In this document: piece by piece, positions 29,057 to 37,578 of the stretch | Layout of the letters: every line of letters begins with the position of its first letter | Position numbering within the stretch: position 1 is the first letter of the stretch | Source: Clostridia bacterium | GTDB taxonomy: Bacteria > Bacillota > Sulfobacillia > SLMV01 | Assembly (NCBI GenBank): GCA_003566675.1 | Contig: PXCI01000214.1 | Location: 1-38,450 of the forward strand | Direction of reading: 5' to 3' | Length of the DNA: 38,450 nt | The notes under the pieces: model-generated | Told to the model about the DNA's origin: nothing | Database searches by the model: none | What the model saw: only the letters and a program-made list of their open reading frames with translations | Position numbers and translations under genes: made by a program

Positions 29057-29701
29057 CTAACCAAGTGTGCTCAGCATCACCCGCACTGCCTCGTTGATCA
29101 GATCCTGGCTCATACTGGGTTTGCCACGCCCCTTGCCTGTCACAACTTGCCTCGGCAGCGAGGGTACATGCACGAATCCCGCCGCCAGGGTATCGCTACC
29201 GGCCTCCCTCAGGTAATGCAGCAAACCGTACATCACGTAGTTGCACAGATAGGTGCCCGCGCTGTTGGAGATCTCGGCCGGGATGCCCGCCCTGTTCACT
29301 GCATCCTTGAGACATCCCAGTGGGAGCTGGCTGAAAAGGCCATCGGGCGCACCACAGATCGCCGGGCGACCACTGCCCTCCACCCCCTCATTATCCGGGC
29401 CCTCACAGCAGTTGATCGCTATGCGCTCAAGGGCGATGAACCCGCGACCGCTCTGTCCCAGGCACAGAATCACGTCGGGCTTCACGTCTTCAATTGCGCG
29501 ATACAGCTCCCCATGAGAATCCGCCCAACTGACCGGTAAGACGACACCAAGGGCGCGGTCCCCGTTCACCACAGAGCCATCCAGGGCCCGGGCAGCCTCG
29601 CCTGAAGGGTTGATTGCACTGCCTCCAAAGGGTTCAAATCCTGTCACAAGAATCTCTGCCACCGGCACCATTCCTCTCGCAAATTGGAGTACTCGTCTCA
29701 A
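29057..29701 (-). CDS. pcp: Pyroglutamyl-peptidase I (C15)
   Basis: ILVTGFEPFGGSAINPSGEAARAL; YLCNYVMYGLLHYL (Cys nucleophile); FVHVPSLPRQV. True start probably at MVPVAEILVTG. Confidence 0.92.
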   Translation of the reverse strand: MRRVLQFARGMVPVAEILVTGFEPFGGSAINPSGEAARALDGSVVNGDRALGVVLPVSWADSHGELYRAIEDVKPDVILCLGQSGRGFIALERIAINCCEGPDNEGVEGSGRPAICGAPDGLFSQLPLGCLKDAVNRAGIPAEISNSAGTYLCNYVMYGLLHYLREAGSDTLAAGFVHVPSLPRQVVTGKGRGKPSMSQDLINEAVRVMLSTLG

Positions 29702-29865
29702 TCCACATCTCCCACAAATTCAGTGCATATCACCTTCACAGACAGACCGCGCTCCTTCGGAGGTACCGGAATGGACCTGGAACAACCCCCTGTACGCACA
29801 GTGCTCTCTTCGGAAGGGTTTTATGCTCCCAGGGCGTACCTGTTCACCAAAAGGAGGCGAGCACT

Positions 29866-30753
29866 TTGCCTGATTCAAACCTTCCCCAGCTGGAGCAATT
29901 GGATGTCACGGTCATCATCACCAATAGAACACGGCACGGCAGCCCGTTGTGGTCTGAACACGGCCTGGCCCTGCTTCTGGACTGCCACTGGACGGATCGC
30001 AGATCCCGGCGGATCCTCTTTGACACCGGAGCGAGCGGCGACCTGCTGCAACACAACCTGGAAACGCTGCAGGTAAGCCCCGGGGACCTCGACGCCGTGT
30101 TTCTGTCACACGGTCACCTCGATCACACGGGCGGACTATCATCAGTCCTCGACTACCATGAAGCCGAATTCATGGTGGTGGCCCACCCTGAGATCACCCG
30201 GGAGGCGGTAACGACCAGAGATAGCCTGCAACGGATCAGCCCTGGCCACGAAACCTGGGATCGAATCCCGTCCTCCCGCCTGATCCTGTTGCGGGAACCG
30301 GCCCAGATCTTCCCCGGGGTCTGGGTGAGCGGCTCCATCCCCAGGAAAACCCCCTTCGAAAAACCGAGAGAGGGCCAGTTCACCCTCGAAGACGGCTGCC
30401 TGCTCCCCGACAATGACCCCGATGATATGGCCATGCTGTTCGACATCGGGCCTGCGGGTCCCGTGGTGATCACAGGTTGCAGTCATGCAGGGGCCGTGAA
30501 TACGCTGCTGCACGCCCGTACCGTCATCGATACAGGACAGAGACCGACACTCGTGGGGGGGCTGCATCTGATCGGGGCAGACGAGAACCGACTGGAATCA
30601 ACGGTGCAGGGACTGCACGAACTCAACCCGGCCCAGATCCGCCCGGGACACTGCACGGGAGAAACAGCAGAGGGGGCCCTGGAGGAACGGTTCGCTGACC
30701 GCCACCATCCCTTCAGCACAGGAGACCGCTTCACTTATCACCGAATCCGGTGA
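29866..30753 (+). CDS. MBL-fold metallohydrolase (dihydropterin/RFA-P synthase-like)
   Basis: FDTGASGDLLQHNL; VFLSHGHLDHTGGL (HxHxDH); GCSHAGAVNTLLHA. TTG start after AAAGGAGG. Confidence 0.85.
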   Translation: MPDSNLPQLEQLDVTVIITNRTRHGSPLWSEHGLALLLDCHWTDRRSRRILFDTGASGDLLQHNLETLQVSPGDLDAVFLSHGHLDHTGGLSSVLDYHEAEFMVVAHPEITREAVTTRDSLQRISPGHETWDRIPSSRLILLREPAQIFPGVWVSGSIPRKTPFEKPREGQFTLEDGCLLPDNDPDDMAMLFDIGPAGPVVITGCSHAGAVNTLLHARTVIDTGQRPTLVGGLHLIGADENRLESTVQGLHELNPAQIRPGHCTGETAEGALEERFADRHHPFSTGDRFTYHRIR

Positions 30754-30761
30754 CCCACATG

Positions 30762-30789
30762 CCATCTCCGCTCCCACGGGCGGAGATGG
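30762..30789. terminator. Terminator between convergent genes
   Basis: CCATCTCCGC-N8-GCGGAGATGG followed by TCATTTTCT. Confidence 0.65.
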
Positions 30790-30954
30790 TCATTTTCTCT
30801 TGACAAGGTCGACGAGAAGCGTGGACTGCTCAACACCAAGCCGCCTCCCGGGCCTGATCCACACCTTGCATTGGGGACACATGACCCGTGCCCGCGGGAT
30901 CACATGGGCCAGGAAGCGGCTGCATTTTGGACATCTTATGGGAACAAGCGACAT
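30790..30954 (-). CDS. Small zinc-ribbon protein (Com-like two-CxxC fold)
   Basis: MSLVPIRCPKCSRFLAHVIPRARVMCPQCKVWIRPGRRLG...; GGGGGAG SD before ATG at 30954. Confidence 0.6.
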   Translation of the reverse strand: MSLVPIRCPKCSRFLAHVIPRARVMCPQCKVWIRPGRRLGVEQSTLLVDLVKRK

Positions 30955-30979
30955 GTCGGCTCCCCCGTCTCTTGTCATG

Positions 30980-31231
30980 TCAATCAACCTCCAGCCCCGC
31001 TACCCCCCTGGGGTCAGAGCCTCCGGAAAAGGAACCATCCTGCTGGAACATCACGGCTGTGGCCCTGCCCATACCTGGGTCGAAGCTGGCATTGATCATG
31101 GTGACGACATCACCGTTCACGCAGGCTGCAGCCACCGCCGGATCGAAGGCATTGACTCCCTCTCGTAGGATCTTCGCCCCGATGTGGGCATCATAAGCTT
31201 GGGGAGCAGCAACCATTCCTCGCATGATCAT
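30980..31231 (-). pseudogene. Internally deleted gamma-glutamyltransferase remnant
   Basis: N-terminal GGT-like MVAAPQAYDAHIGAKILREGVNAFDPAVAAACVNGDV joined directly to C-terminal-like FDPGMGRATAVMFQQDGSFSGGSDPRGVAGLEVD*; catalytic core missing. SD AGAAAGGG intact. Confidence 0.6.
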
Positions 31232-31487
31232 CCCTTTCTCACCGTGTATTGCAGGTGTGTAGAGGCAAGAAGGCGGATCCGCGCAGCCCGGATGCTGACC
31301 CCATGACAAGCAGTTCAAACCAGGGAAAACCCGTCGATGCCACACCAGACCCGATCCAGGCTGGAGTTCGAGCTCACGACAGCCCATCGCCTCACACAGA
31401 GGCCTTCCCCTGCATGATCGCCGGATCATCACAGAGTGCCTCAAGGGTAGACTTCGTTGTTGTTAAGGAAAAACCTCCCGCGCAACT

Positions 31488-32396
31488 TCAAATCCGCAAG
31501 ACCCCGTCGATGACGACTCGGGCTTCACCACCGACCCGGATCCCGATGGGCTGCCCTTCTTCGATATCAGCCTCAGCATAAATGGTGCTTGGCCGGTCGA
31601 GGATGTGCCCCTGTTCCAGGGTCATTGCAACAAGATCGGCTCCCCCTGGGTCCACCAGCCCGTGACGGACCAGGTAGGCCGCAGTGGCACCGCTGGCGGT
31701 TCCCGTGGCAGCCTCCTCGGGGACGCCTACGGCGGGCGAAAAGTCACGACAGTGAGCCGTGCTGCCCTCATTCAGGGTATCGAGGGTGAAGCAGTGAACG
31801 CTGATGATACCTCTTTTTCGGCAGAAATCTGCCAGAGCCGGCAGGTCAGGGGAAAGGGACCACAAACTCTGGCGGTTGGGAAAAGGTACAATGAGATCGG
31901 GCAGTCCCGTCGAGATCACCTCGGGCAGGGGCATGTGGGAGAATCCATCGCGGCCGAGCAGCCCCAGAGCGTCCTCGAGCTCTGGTCCCCATCCCCCACC
32001 CCCCATGAATCGAGGTGGAACCTGGGTCATCATCACCCTCGTCGGATGGTCGCCCCGGTAATGGATGTCCACTTGCAGCTGGCCTGCCCTGGTACGCTGG
32101 TGGACCGTCGATCGATCGCCCCTTCTCTTCACCCTGCGCTCCAGGGCCAGGAGCCAAAATGCCGCAATGGTGGCATGGCCGCACAGGTCGACCTCTTCGG
32201 TGGGTGTGAAAAAACGAACGTCAAAACAGTCCTCCTCGTACTCCATCACGAAGGCTGTCTCAGAGACGTTCATCTCCCGGGCGACCTGCTGCATCTGGTC
32301 GTCGGGCAATCCCTCGGCTTCAGGAACCACCCCGGCAGGATTGCCCCCGAAAACCTGATCCGTGAACGCATCAACCTGCAGAATCCGATAGGTCAT
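31488..32396 (-). CDS. PhzF family phenazine biosynthesis-like isomerase
   Basis: MTYRILQVDAFTDQVFGGNPAGVVPEA; EEVDLCGHATIAAFWLL; VGVPEEAATGTASGATAAYL. Confidence 0.9.
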   Translation of the reverse strand: MTYRILQVDAFTDQVFGGNPAGVVPEAEGLPDDQMQQVAREMNVSETAFVMEYEEDCFDVRFFTPTEEVDLCGHATIAAFWLLALERRVKRRGDRSTVHQRTRAGQLQVDIHYRGDHPTRVMMTQVPPRFMGGGGWGPELEDALGLLGRDGFSHMPLPEVISTGLPDLIVPFPNRQSLWSLSPDLPALADFCRKRGIISVHCFTLDTLNEGSTAHCRDFSPAVGVPEEAATGTASGATAAYLVRHGLVDPGGADLVAMTLEQGHILDRPSTIYAEADIEEGQPIGIRVGGEARVVIDGVLRI

Positions 32397-32420
32397 CACT
32401 GATTTCTCTCCCTCCAAGCA

Positions 32421-33740
32421 TCAGTGCCGCTGGGCTCCACCGGGGGAATCATCCTGGAAAGTGGCAGCCACTTCGGCTTCAGCAAGAGTGTCTCCCTCAT
32501 TGACAGAAGTATCCTCGGAGACATGGCCAAAGACCGTCCGCATTCCAACCGCACCCCCTTCTTTGACATACAGCCTGGGCACTCGACGGTTGATCAGGGG
32601 GGAACGGCAGTGCAGATAGGCAACGGTGCCCGGCTTCGCCCCGGCAACGTCGGAGACGTCCACCAGGGCCTGTCCCATGGCCACGCGCCCGAGTATGCGG
32701 CACACCTGATCCTCAATCTGAACCGCACCGTTAGGAGCACGGAAGAAGCGCCGATCCAGCCCCAGGCGCTCTGCCACTTTTCGCAATATCTCCTTGAGAA
32801 GAATGCCCCTGCGATACGCAGCGGTGCGCGGTTCAACACCCCATCCATCGCCGAAACCAGCAGGAATCACCGCAGCCCGCGTCGGCCGCCGAGCAGTAAA
32901 TTCGGCACCATACCCCCCGGTCTCCCCCGGGCTCATATCTCTTACGGCCGTGATGCGCCCAAAAAGGCGAAAAGCCGGCCGAACCGCCGCCAAGTCCTCC
33001 CGGGAACCCGCCAGGGGCTCCTGCCCATAAATCAGGTTCCCAATCCGCACCATGTCCATCTCCAGCTCAGGGTAGGAAACCAGCGCAGCACTGTTGGCGA
33101 TATGCTTACAGGAGAAATGATAGCCAGCCGCCTCCAATCCGCGGATGGCAAACCGGAATCGTTCTGCCTGCACCTGGGTCATCCTGTCATTCGGGACAAA
33201 GGATCGGGCGAGATGTGTGCATACTCCCTCCCACACCAGGCCCTCCAGGGATGCACTGCGGTCCATAAAGTCCACTGCATCGCCCACGGCAACTCCATAC
33301 CGGGACAGCCCGGTGTCAATCTTCAGGTGCACCCTCACCTGTGTATCCATCTGCAGGGCGGCCTCAGACAGTGCAACCGCGGTCTCATCGGTGAAGACAA
33401 TTGGTGACAGATCCTTGCTGACCACCAGGTCGGCCTGTCCGGGACTCACAGCCCCCATGACCAGGACGGGGCCTTCGAGACCCTGCAACCTGAGTTCCAC
33501 GCCCTCCATAACGGTCGATACAACGGTATCCGTTGCGCCGTTTCTCTGTGCCTCTCGGGCAACCGCAAAGGAACCATGGCCATAACCGTCGCCCTTTACC
33601 ACTGCGGCGAGACGGGTACCCTCATTTAAAACCGAGCGCACCGCCCGGGTGTTTTGACCGATGATCCCCAGGTCGACTTCTGCCCAAAGATCACCCACAT
33701 CAGGTGAAATCTCGACGACAGGCGTCGTATTGTTCTTCAT
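32421..33740 (-). CDS. alr: Alanine racemase
   Basis: WAEVDLGIIGQNTRAVRS; VVKGDGYGHG (PLP Lys); HLKIDTGLSRYG; CKHIANSAAL; VRIGNLIYG. Confidence 0.9.
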   Translation of the reverse strand: MKNNTTPVVEISPDVGDLWAEVDLGIIGQNTRAVRSVLNEGTRLAAVVKGDGYGHGSFAVAREAQRNGATDTVVSTVMEGVELRLQGLEGPVLVMGAVSPGQADLVVSKDLSPIVFTDETAVALSEAALQMDTQVRVHLKIDTGLSRYGVAVGDAVDFMDRSASLEGLVWEGVCTHLARSFVPNDRMTQVQAERFRFAIRGLEAAGYHFSCKHIANSAALVSYPELEMDMVRIGNLIYGQEPLAGSREDLAAVRPAFRLFGRITAVRDMSPGETGGYGAEFTARRPTRAAVIPAGFGDGWGVEPRTAAYRRGILLKEILRKVAERLGLDRRFFRAPNGAVQIEDQVCRILGRVAMGQALVDVSDVAGAKPGTVAYLHCRSPLINRRVPRLYVKEGGAVGMRTVFGHVSEDTSVNEGDTLAEAEVAATFQDDSPGGAQRH

Positions 33741-33854
33741 GGCAACTGGCCTCCGCATCTACCCTCTGGCTGGGTCCGTGACGTCATCTTTCGAAAGCCC
33801 CATTAATAAGTCTATCGTCCCCAGTATAGTTGAAGACGCAACCTGTGAAAACGG

Positions 33855-34355
33855 CTAACGATCGGCCGACTGTCTCTTCCACTCCTCCCGCAGGTACACC
33901 GGGTTCTCGCCGTGCGCACGATCAAGGATCAATCTGCCGTCGAGATGATCCATCTCATGCTGCAGGAGCTCCGACAGGTCTGCCTCGGCCTGCAAGGTCC
34001 TCTGCTCTCCCTCAAGATCCGTGAAGCCGATCGAAATCCGGCAGTGCCTGCGCACCCGGACAAGAAGAGAAGGCAGACTCAGACAATCATCCCAGAGCTC
34101 GAAGGTTTCGTCCGACCGCGATAAGATCGTCGGATTGATCAGGGTCATGGGCTCCCCGGCATCCACGAAAATCACCTGGAGATCACTGCCCACCTGGGGC
34201 GCCGCGATCCCACGACCAAAACCCAGCTTCTCTCGCACATCATACAGCGTGCACTGCAACCTGCTCACGAGAGCGTGCAACTCCTCATCTTCAATGTTGG
34301 CAACCGGCCGACAGCGCTGGCGTAAAATCGGATCTCCCAGTAAGGCTACCCTCAT
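33855..34355 (-). CDS. def: Peptide deformylase
   Basis: GRGIAAPQVG, DDCLSLP, LLQHEMDHLDG motifs; start MRVALLGDPILRQRC. Confidence 0.9.
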   Translation of the reverse strand: MRVALLGDPILRQRCRPVANIEDEELHALVSRLQCTLYDVREKLGFGRGIAAPQVGSDLQVIFVDAGEPMTLINPTILSRSDETFELWDDCLSLPSLLVRVRRHCRISIGFTDLEGEQRTLQAEADLSELLQHEMDHLDGRLILDRAHGENPVYLREEWKRQSADR

Positions 34356-34470
34356 GTGCACCACCCCTCCCAATACTTCCTCCATCCTAAAATGTATACC
34401 AAGCAGATCTGTTGAGGAAGGAAGCACGCCTGAAGTGGAGAAGATTCCCTCCAGGGAGAGGATGATCGAG

Positions 34471-35988
34471 ATGAAGACAGCGCCTCCTGAATACCAAGAT
34501 CTCACAGACCGAATGGCTGAAATCAGGAACCTGTCAAAACTGGCCGCCCTGGCTCACTGGGACATGCAGTGCAACATGCCCTCAGCGGGGGCTGAAGCGC
34601 GGAAGGAACAGCTGGTGACCCTCACCGGGCTCATCCACCGGCACATGACCGCCCCTCATATCGGAGATCTTCTGCACAGACTGAGGAGCTTCCAAGATTC
34701 CCTCCCCCATGCATCCGACGAGGCCGCCACATTGAGAACGGTCGCCCGGGAATACGAAAAGGCCACCCGGATACCCGAAAGCCTTGCCCGTGAGAGGGTC
34801 ACAGCCTCATCCGAGGGCCTGCAAGCCTGGCTCAGAGCGCGGGAGACGCGTGATTTCTCGCGCTTCCTTCCCGCACTGGAGCGAAATTTCGACATGAGCC
34901 TGCGCATTGCCGAGGCCCTTAACCCCAGTTCACCTCCCCTGGATGTTCTCATCGACCAGCGCGAACCTGGCTTCGATGTTGAAGGAGTCGAATCCGTCTT
35001 CTCCGACCTCAAGGAGGTCCTGATCCCGCTCATCCTTCGGGTCGCCGAAAAGCCAGACGCCGTCGACGATGCGGTCCTGCGCCAGCATTATGATCCTGAC
35101 ACCCAATGGGAGCTGACGCTGAAAGCCGTGCGGGACATCGGCTTCGACCTCCAACAGAGGGGAAGGCAGGACATCTCCGTCCACCCCTTCACCACCTCCT
35201 TTTCTATCGATGACGTCCGGATCACCACGCGCATCCGGGCCAACGAGTTTTCAGCTGCCTTCTTTGCCTCCCTACATGAAGCCGGCCACGGTACGTATGA
35301 GCAGGGATTCCCCAAGGAATGGGAGCGATCGATCCTTGCCACATCAGCCTCGGGAGGGATGCACGAGTCCCAGTCTCGACTCTGGGAGAACATCGTCGGG
35401 CGCTCCCCGGAGTTTTGGGAATTCTTCTATCCTGAAGTGCAGAGGCATTTCCCAGAGCAGACAGAAGGGACCTCCCACGGCGACTTTTACCGGGCCGTCA
35501 ACCGCATTCAACCCTCCTTCATCCGCGTCGAGGCGGACGAGGTCACGTACAATCTGCACATCATCATCCGCTTCGAGCTCGAAAAGGCAGCCTTTGAAGG
35601 TGAGCTATCCCTCGAAGACATGCCCGAGGCGTGGAACGAGAAATACGAAAAGTACCTGGGTATCACTCCGGAGGATCCTGTAGAGGGTGTCCTGCAGGAC
35701 ATACACTGGTCGGGTGGCTTCGGTTCATCCTTCATTAGCTACACCCTGGGGAACGTGATTTCCGCCCAGCTGTTCGGGGCTGCTCTCCGGGAACACCCTG
35801 ATATGAAGGAGAAATTCCGACAGGGTGACTTCTCCCGACTGCTCTCATGGATGCAGCAGAACGTTCATGCCCACGGGCAGAAATTCCCGCCGAGGGAGCT
35901 CGTCCGGCAGGCCACCGGGGAAGAGTTCAATACCGGACCCTTCCTCGACTACATCAAGAGCAAGACGGAAACCCTGTATGGTCCCTGA
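34471..35988 (+). CDS. Carboxypeptidase M32 (Taq carboxypeptidase family)
   Basis: SLHEAGHGTYEQG (HEXXH), HESQSRLWEN; start MKTAPPEYQDLTDR after GGGAGAGG. The longer ORF overlaps def antisense. Confidence 0.93.
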   Translation: MKTAPPEYQDLTDRMAEIRNLSKLAALAHWDMQCNMPSAGAEARKEQLVTLTGLIHRHMTAPHIGDLLHRLRSFQDSLPHASDEAATLRTVAREYEKATRIPESLARERVTASSEGLQAWLRARETRDFSRFLPALERNFDMSLRIAEALNPSSPPLDVLIDQREPGFDVEGVESVFSDLKEVLIPLILRVAEKPDAVDDAVLRQHYDPDTQWELTLKAVRDIGFDLQQRGRQDISVHPFTTSFSIDDVRITTRIRANEFSAAFFASLHEAGHGTYEQGFPKEWERSILATSASGGMHESQSRLWENIVGRSPEFWEFFYPEVQRHFPEQTEGTSHGDFYRAVNRIQPSFIRVEADEVTYNLHIIIRFELEKAAFEGELSLEDMPEAWNEKYEKYLGITPEDPVEGVLQDIHWSGGFGSSFISYTLGNVISAQLFGAALREHPDMKEKFRQGDFSRLLSWMQQNVHAHGQKFPPRELVRQATGEEFNTGPFLDYIKSKTETLYGP

Positions 35989-35996
35989 TCCTCCAT

Positions 35997-36024
35997 CCCT
36001 GGGGCGGCTGCGCCTGCCCCAGGG
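35997..36024 (+). terminator. Terminator-like hairpin
   Basis: CCCTGGGGC-N10-GCCCCAGGG after the M32 carboxypeptidase stop. Confidence 0.5.
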
Positions 36025-36300
36025 AACCCATCGTGCACTGTCCACCGGCAGTGCCCACCCGTCGATAACTGTCCCGCGCGACCTCATAAAAAGCATCCGG
36101 AGATTCTCCTACACGTTCCATCGTCGCCGCGTTGGCCGATCATCTCACCTTTTCGAAGTCGTTCTCAACGTGCAAGTAAGGTCCAACTTCCTTGTCCTTA
36201 CGGTGATAAACAGCGGATGGCCGACAATAACATGGGGGAACCATAGGAAAAGTGTTGCGCAAATGTGATAAGATTAAAAAGAAGGGATAGGTGATTTTCA

Positions 36301-36534
36301 ATGACAGACGTACTGATCGTATACACCCAGCCGGGCTGACCGCCCTGCGGCGCCGAGGTAGAGTTTCTATCTCAGAACAACGTGCAGTTTGAGGAACGTG
36401 ACATCACGCAAAACCCCGAATTCATCGCTGAATTGAGAGAGCTTGGGTCCATGAGCACCCCGACCACGGTTGTCGGCGACGAGGTTCTTGTCGGATTCGA
36501 TCGGGCAAAGATCACCGAACTGCTCGACCTGTGA
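36301..36534 (+). CDS. Selenocysteine-containing glutaredoxin (YruB/NrdH-like), UGA-recoded; missed by standard ORF calling
   Basis: ATG at 36301, in-frame TGA at 36337-36339, open to TGA at 36532-36534: MTDVLIVYTQPG-U-PPCGAEVEFLSQNNVQFEERDITQNPEFIAELRELGSMSTPTTVVGDEVLVGFDRAKITELLDL. The full thioredoxin-fold pattern (UxxC, cis-Pro in STPTTVVGDEVLVGFD) continues through the TGA. Confidence 0.9.
36355..36373 (+). promoter_or_regulatory. Candidate bacterial SECIS element
   Basis: GAGGUAGA-GUU-UCUAUCUC: 8 bp stem (one G-U), loop begins with G, 23 nt between the UGA and the apical loop. Confidence 0.8.
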
Positions 36535-36541
36535 TCAGAGG

Positions 36542-36568
36542 GGGAGAACGGGTCACCCCCGTTCTCCC
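36542..36568. terminator. Terminator-like hairpin between convergent genes
   Basis: GGGAGAACGGG-TCACC-CCCGTTCTCCC followed by TT. Confidence 0.65.
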
Positions 36569-36569
36569 T

Positions 36570-37283
36570 TCAGTCCATTGCATCGAGTTCCATAGGGGAA
36601 TCCCAGTCTTCAGCCTCCAGAATGTACCGCCCTCTCTGCAGCGGATACAGGGCTTGAGCCTTCAGCACCTCCGCATACATCTTCATGCGGGCGTAAAATC
36701 CCATCACCGGTCCGAACTTCTCCTCCTTGGTGTAGTGGGTAACAGCGGGCCACATAACCTGTGTCCCAGGTACTCCCAGGTCCCTGGCGAAGCGCGTCAT
36801 CAGAACTTCCACCCCAAATCGGGACCAGGCAAGATTCGGCAGGCGCCGTATGAGCTCGCGGCTCAAGGCTCTCTGGCCGTTCAGAATCGCAAACCACTTC
36901 TGTTGAAGGTCCACGGCGTACCTACCCTCAATGAACCTTGCCACGGTCATTCCCAGGCTCGGTGCATCGCAAAGGGGCTTGATGAGCGATTCAAGGTGCC
37001 CCGCCGTAACCCCCACAAGGTCCGCGTCGAGAAGAAGGACGATGTCCTGATCCTCAAGATAGTCGAAACCTGTCTGAAGAGCCGCTCCCTTACCAAAATT
37101 CCTTGGGTGTTGTATCGTGTGCACCGGGTACTCCCTTGCAACCTCCAGGGTCTGGTCGCGCGATCCATCATCCACCACTGCAATTTTGGAGAACAAACCC
37201 GAATCCACGGCACATCGGACAACGGGATCCATTCTGGGCTCTTCCTCAAACGCAGGAATTATTAGACCTACATTTTTGCTCAT
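36570..37283 (-). CDS. Glycosyltransferase family 2
   Basis: VGLIIPAFEEEPRMDPVVRCAV...KIAVVDDGSRDQTLEVARE...NFGKGAALQTGFDYLEDQDIVLLLDADL. Confidence 0.9.
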   Translation of the reverse strand: MSKNVGLIIPAFEEEPRMDPVVRCAVDSGLFSKIAVVDDGSRDQTLEVAREYPVHTIQHPRNFGKGAALQTGFDYLEDQDIVLLLDADLVGVTAGHLESLIKPLCDAPSLGMTVARFIEGRYAVDLQQKWFAILNGQRALSRELIRRLPNLAWSRFGVEVLMTRFARDLGVPGTQVMWPAVTHYTKEEKFGPVMGFYARMKMYAEVLKAQALYPLQRGRYILEAEDWDSPMELDAMD

Positions 37284-37461
37284 GATACTCTCCCTCCAAC
37301 TCTAATGGTGTGATTTTTGTGTTATTACTAACATAAATCGGTATGGGCATTATCTCACAGGTGCTAATACCCGTCTACGATGCATCGCTGGAATAAGTGA
37401 CTGGAATTGGTGTTGACGGTTTGGAATGGGAAAGGTACTGTTGGACTCAGAACAGTTCGAT

Positions 37462-37516
37462 ACTTGTTCAAGTGTTTGTATTATTTTCAGTATGTCGAAA
37501 ATCTGACAATTTGTCA
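37462..37516. promoter_or_regulatory. Possible operator palindromes upstream of the metal ATPase gene
   Basis: ACTTGTTCAAGT (37462-37473) and TGACAATTTGTCA (37504-37516), both dyad-symmetric. Confidence 0.3.
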
Positions 37517-37578
37517 AGAACCTGGCGACCCCGGGACCATCTCTGGCCCGACGATACATACAGGGGGTGAAGAATCTC

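Noticed and set aside
32424-33407. 327-aa plus-strand ORF opposite alanine racemase
   Set aside because: Antisense to a clear alr gene; no recognisable domain.
34021-34470. N-terminal 150-residue extension of the M32 carboxypeptidase ORF
   Set aside because: Overlaps peptide deformylase on the other strand and lacks motifs; an SD plus ATG at 34471 gives a normal M32 start.
36337-36339. TGA in the glutaredoxin as a pseudogene mutation or sequencing error (Cys TGC/TGT to TGA)
   Set aside because: It is a single-base difference, so not excluded. However, the stop is exactly at the active-site Cys, the rest of the frame is intact, and a SECIS-like hairpin lies at the right distance.
36532-36568. 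Terminal TGA of the glutaredoxin followed by a hairpin, as a second Sec codon with SECIS
   Set aside because: The loop (TCACC) lacks an early G, the protein already ends at a normal glutaredoxin length, and the hairpin fits a terminator between convergent genes.
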